This document shows, piece by piece, positions 55,662 through 56,879 of a DNA stretch of 56,879 nucleotides. The stretch's first letter is position 1. Each line of letters begins with the position of its first letter. The notes below the pieces were generated by a model, which was not told the origin of the DNA, made no database searches, and worked only from the letters and a program-made list of their open reading frames with translations. The position numbers were made by a program, and so were the translations under genes. Source of the DNA: Vannielia sp. (GTDB lineage: Bacteria > Pseudomonadota > Alphaproteobacteria > Rhodobacterales > Rhodobacteraceae); assembly GCF_029212645.1 (NCBI RefSeq), contig NZ_JARGND010000004.1, forward strand, positions 36,169 to 93,047, read 5' to 3'.

Positions 55662-56426
55662 CTATGCGGTGAGGAATGCCTCGACCGCAGCCTCGAATTC
55701 GCGCGGCTTTTCGGCGTGGAGCCAGTGGCCTGCGCCGGGGATTCGGGCCATGCGGGCCTTGGGGAAGCGGGCCTTGATCCCGGCGCGCGCCTCGGGTGGC
55801 ACATAGTCGGACTCGCCGCCAGCGAGGAAGAAGGCGGGGCCGGGGAAGGTGCCGTTGGGGGCGGGCCAGCCGGTGATTTTATCCATCTCGCGATCCAGCA
55901 CATCAAGGTTGAGCCGCCAGCGGGGAGGATCGGCCCTGAGATCAAGCGATTGCAGCAGGAAGGCCCGCACCGAGGGGGTATCAACGCTTTGGGAGAGGCG
56001 GCGGTCGGCCTCGCTGCGGCTGGTAAGATCGGTAAGATCAAGGGCGCGCATCGCCTCGATCAGGTGATCCTGGCTGTGGTCATAGGCGATGGGCGCGATA
56101 TCGGCCACCACGAGGCGGCGCACCAGATCAGGGCGGGTGAGGGCCAGCATCATCGCCGCCTTACCGCCCATCGAGTGCCCAAGCACGTCCATCGGTGTGC
56201 CCTCGGCCTCGATCACCTCAGCCAGATCGGCGGCGAGATCGGCGTAACTGTGGGTGTCTGCGCGGGGGCTTTCGCCGTGGTTGCGCATATCGACAGAGAT
56301 CACGGTGCGCCGCGCCGAGAGCCGCTTGGCGATGACGTTCCAGTTACGGGCCGAGCCGAAGAGCCCGTGGGCGATGAGGAGCGGGGTGGCCGCAGGCGGG
56401 CCATCGTATCGGGTGGTTGCGAGCAT
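55662..56426 (-). CDS. Alpha/beta-fold hydrolase (YbfF-like)
   Basis: A 254-residue serine hydrolase. The nucleophile motif is GHSMGGKAAMML, the oxyanion hole HGLFGSARNW, and GAGHWLHAEKP near the C-terminus supplies the catalytic His. It resembles E. coli YbfF, an esterase acting on short acyl-CoA or related esters; substrate unknown. The ATG at 56426 is preferred to one at 56456. Confidence 0.88.
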   Translation of the reverse strand: MLATTRYDGPPAATPLLIAHGLFGSARNWNVIAKRLSARRTVISVDMRNHGESPRADTHSYADLAADLAEVIEAEGTPMDVLGHSMGGKAAMMLALTRPDLVRRLVVADIAPIAYDHSQDHLIEAMRALDLTDLTSRSEADRRLSQSVDTPSVRAFLLQSLDLRADPPRWRLNLDVLDREMDKITGWPAPNGTFPGPAFFLAGGESDYVPPEARAGIKARFPKARMARIPGAGHWLHAEKPREFEAAVEAFLTA

Positions 56427-56501
56427 GGTGCAGGGGTAACGCGGGCGGGCGGCCATGTGAAGCGGGGTTTTCTGCGGCGCACCGGGGCGCTATGACGCGG
56501 C

Positions 56502-56873
56502 ATGGACAGCACAGTGACAGAGCGGGCCGAAACGCTGGCGGAGATGATGACCGAGCGGTTGGGCATCAAGCGGGGCGAGACGCCGGGCGACAAGCTGCGG
56601 ATCGGCGGCCGGCTATTGCCGCGCCGGGTGCGCCGCGCGGCGGAGTATGTGGCTGAAACGGCGGACCGCGTGGCGGTGCCCAGGTTTGCCGGGCTGGTGG
56701 ACGAGGCGCAGTTTGCCAAGGCCGAGCGGGTGCTGCGCAACCATCTTGAAACGGTTGATCCCAATTACCGCCGCAAGGGGGTGGTGCTTGGTGTGCTGGG
56801 CTGGCTGGCCTTCAACTTCCTCGTGATCGCGGGTCTGGTGATCTGGTATCTGTGGGAGACAGGGCGGATTTGA
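56502..56873 (+). CDS. Hypothetical protein with C-terminal membrane helix
   Basis: A 123-residue protein: a charged helical N-terminal two-thirds (AETLAEMMTERLGIKRGETP onwards) and one C-terminal membrane helix (GWLAFNFLVIAGLVIWYLW). It is probably tail-anchored. No family recognised. The frame is complete and ends six bases before the window ends. Confidence 0.7.
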   Translation: MDSTVTERAETLAEMMTERLGIKRGETPGDKLRIGGRLLPRRVRRAAEYVAETADRVAVPRFAGLVDEAQFAKAERVLRNHLETVDPNYRRKGVVLGVLGWLAFNFLVIAGLVIWYLWETGRI

Positions 56874-56879
56874 GGCGGC

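Overview
The window is a GC-rich stretch of a bacterial chromosome, almost certainly from an alphaproteobacterium of the Rhodobacteraceae (Roseobacter group). The evidence is the short prolyl-tRNA synthetase without a full editing domain, the AI-2E permease / HdaA / polyphosphate kinase order, an LdtR-like MarR regulator, the XRE-SdhE pair, and many short ORFs starting with ATGA overlaps. No rRNA, tRNA, phage or CRISPR array is visible. Most genes are housekeeping or envelope genes in small operons, with accessory pieces inserted between them.

Layout. 1-5459 (minus strand): 5'-part of ppk1, hdaA, an AI-2E family permease, a chemotaxis transducer and a small coupled protein. 5872-9515 (plus): proS, then lolC/E and lolD. 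9518-11112 (minus): small membrane proteins and a lipoprotein with a zinc-peptidase HELTH motif. 11320-12660 (plus): cytochrome c, a CsbD-like protein and a RAYT transposase flanked by four REP-like palindromes. Then parE (minus), ppk2, a ZevAB-like metal exporter pair, a MATE exporter and an orphan DUF4123 protein. 20219-22390 (minus): a tiny lipoprotein, a hypothetical protein and aspartate aminotransferase. 22480-23773 (plus): XRE regulator, sdhE and an LdtR-like regulator. 24264-28068 (minus): four-gene operon of a surface lipoprotein, a Slam-like outer-membrane protein, DUF817 and DUF1287. 28278-32495 (plus): thyA, folA, modABC and a small secreted protein. Then cspA, arsC/spx-like, and a bufferin-type RiPP operon (bufA-bufB-bufC-doxX, minus). 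36340-42877: thrS (minus), an MFS protein (plus) and valS (minus). 43033-47770 (plus): an orphan CoxL-like molybdoenzyme subunit overlapping a DUF2235 hydrolase, rpmB, and a copper pair ending in PCu(A)C. 47827-51041: nitroreductase, sirtuin, LMW phosphatase, small secreted and membrane proteins. 51520-54513: lepA followed by an AT-richer SIR2-domain gene. 54592 to the end: small lipoproteins and membrane proteins and an alpha/beta hydrolase.

Themes. Metal handling recurs: molybdate uptake (modABC) with a molybdopterin enzyme, copper handling (bufferin operon, PCu(A)C), and a Ni/Zn-type NicO exporter. Polyphosphate metabolism is represented by both PPK1 and PPK2. The most interesting accessory items are the bufferin operon, the SIR2-domain gene as a candidate phage-defence gene, the Slam/lipoprotein operon, the RAYT with its palindromes, and a conserved element of three 11-bp direct repeats that occurs twice.
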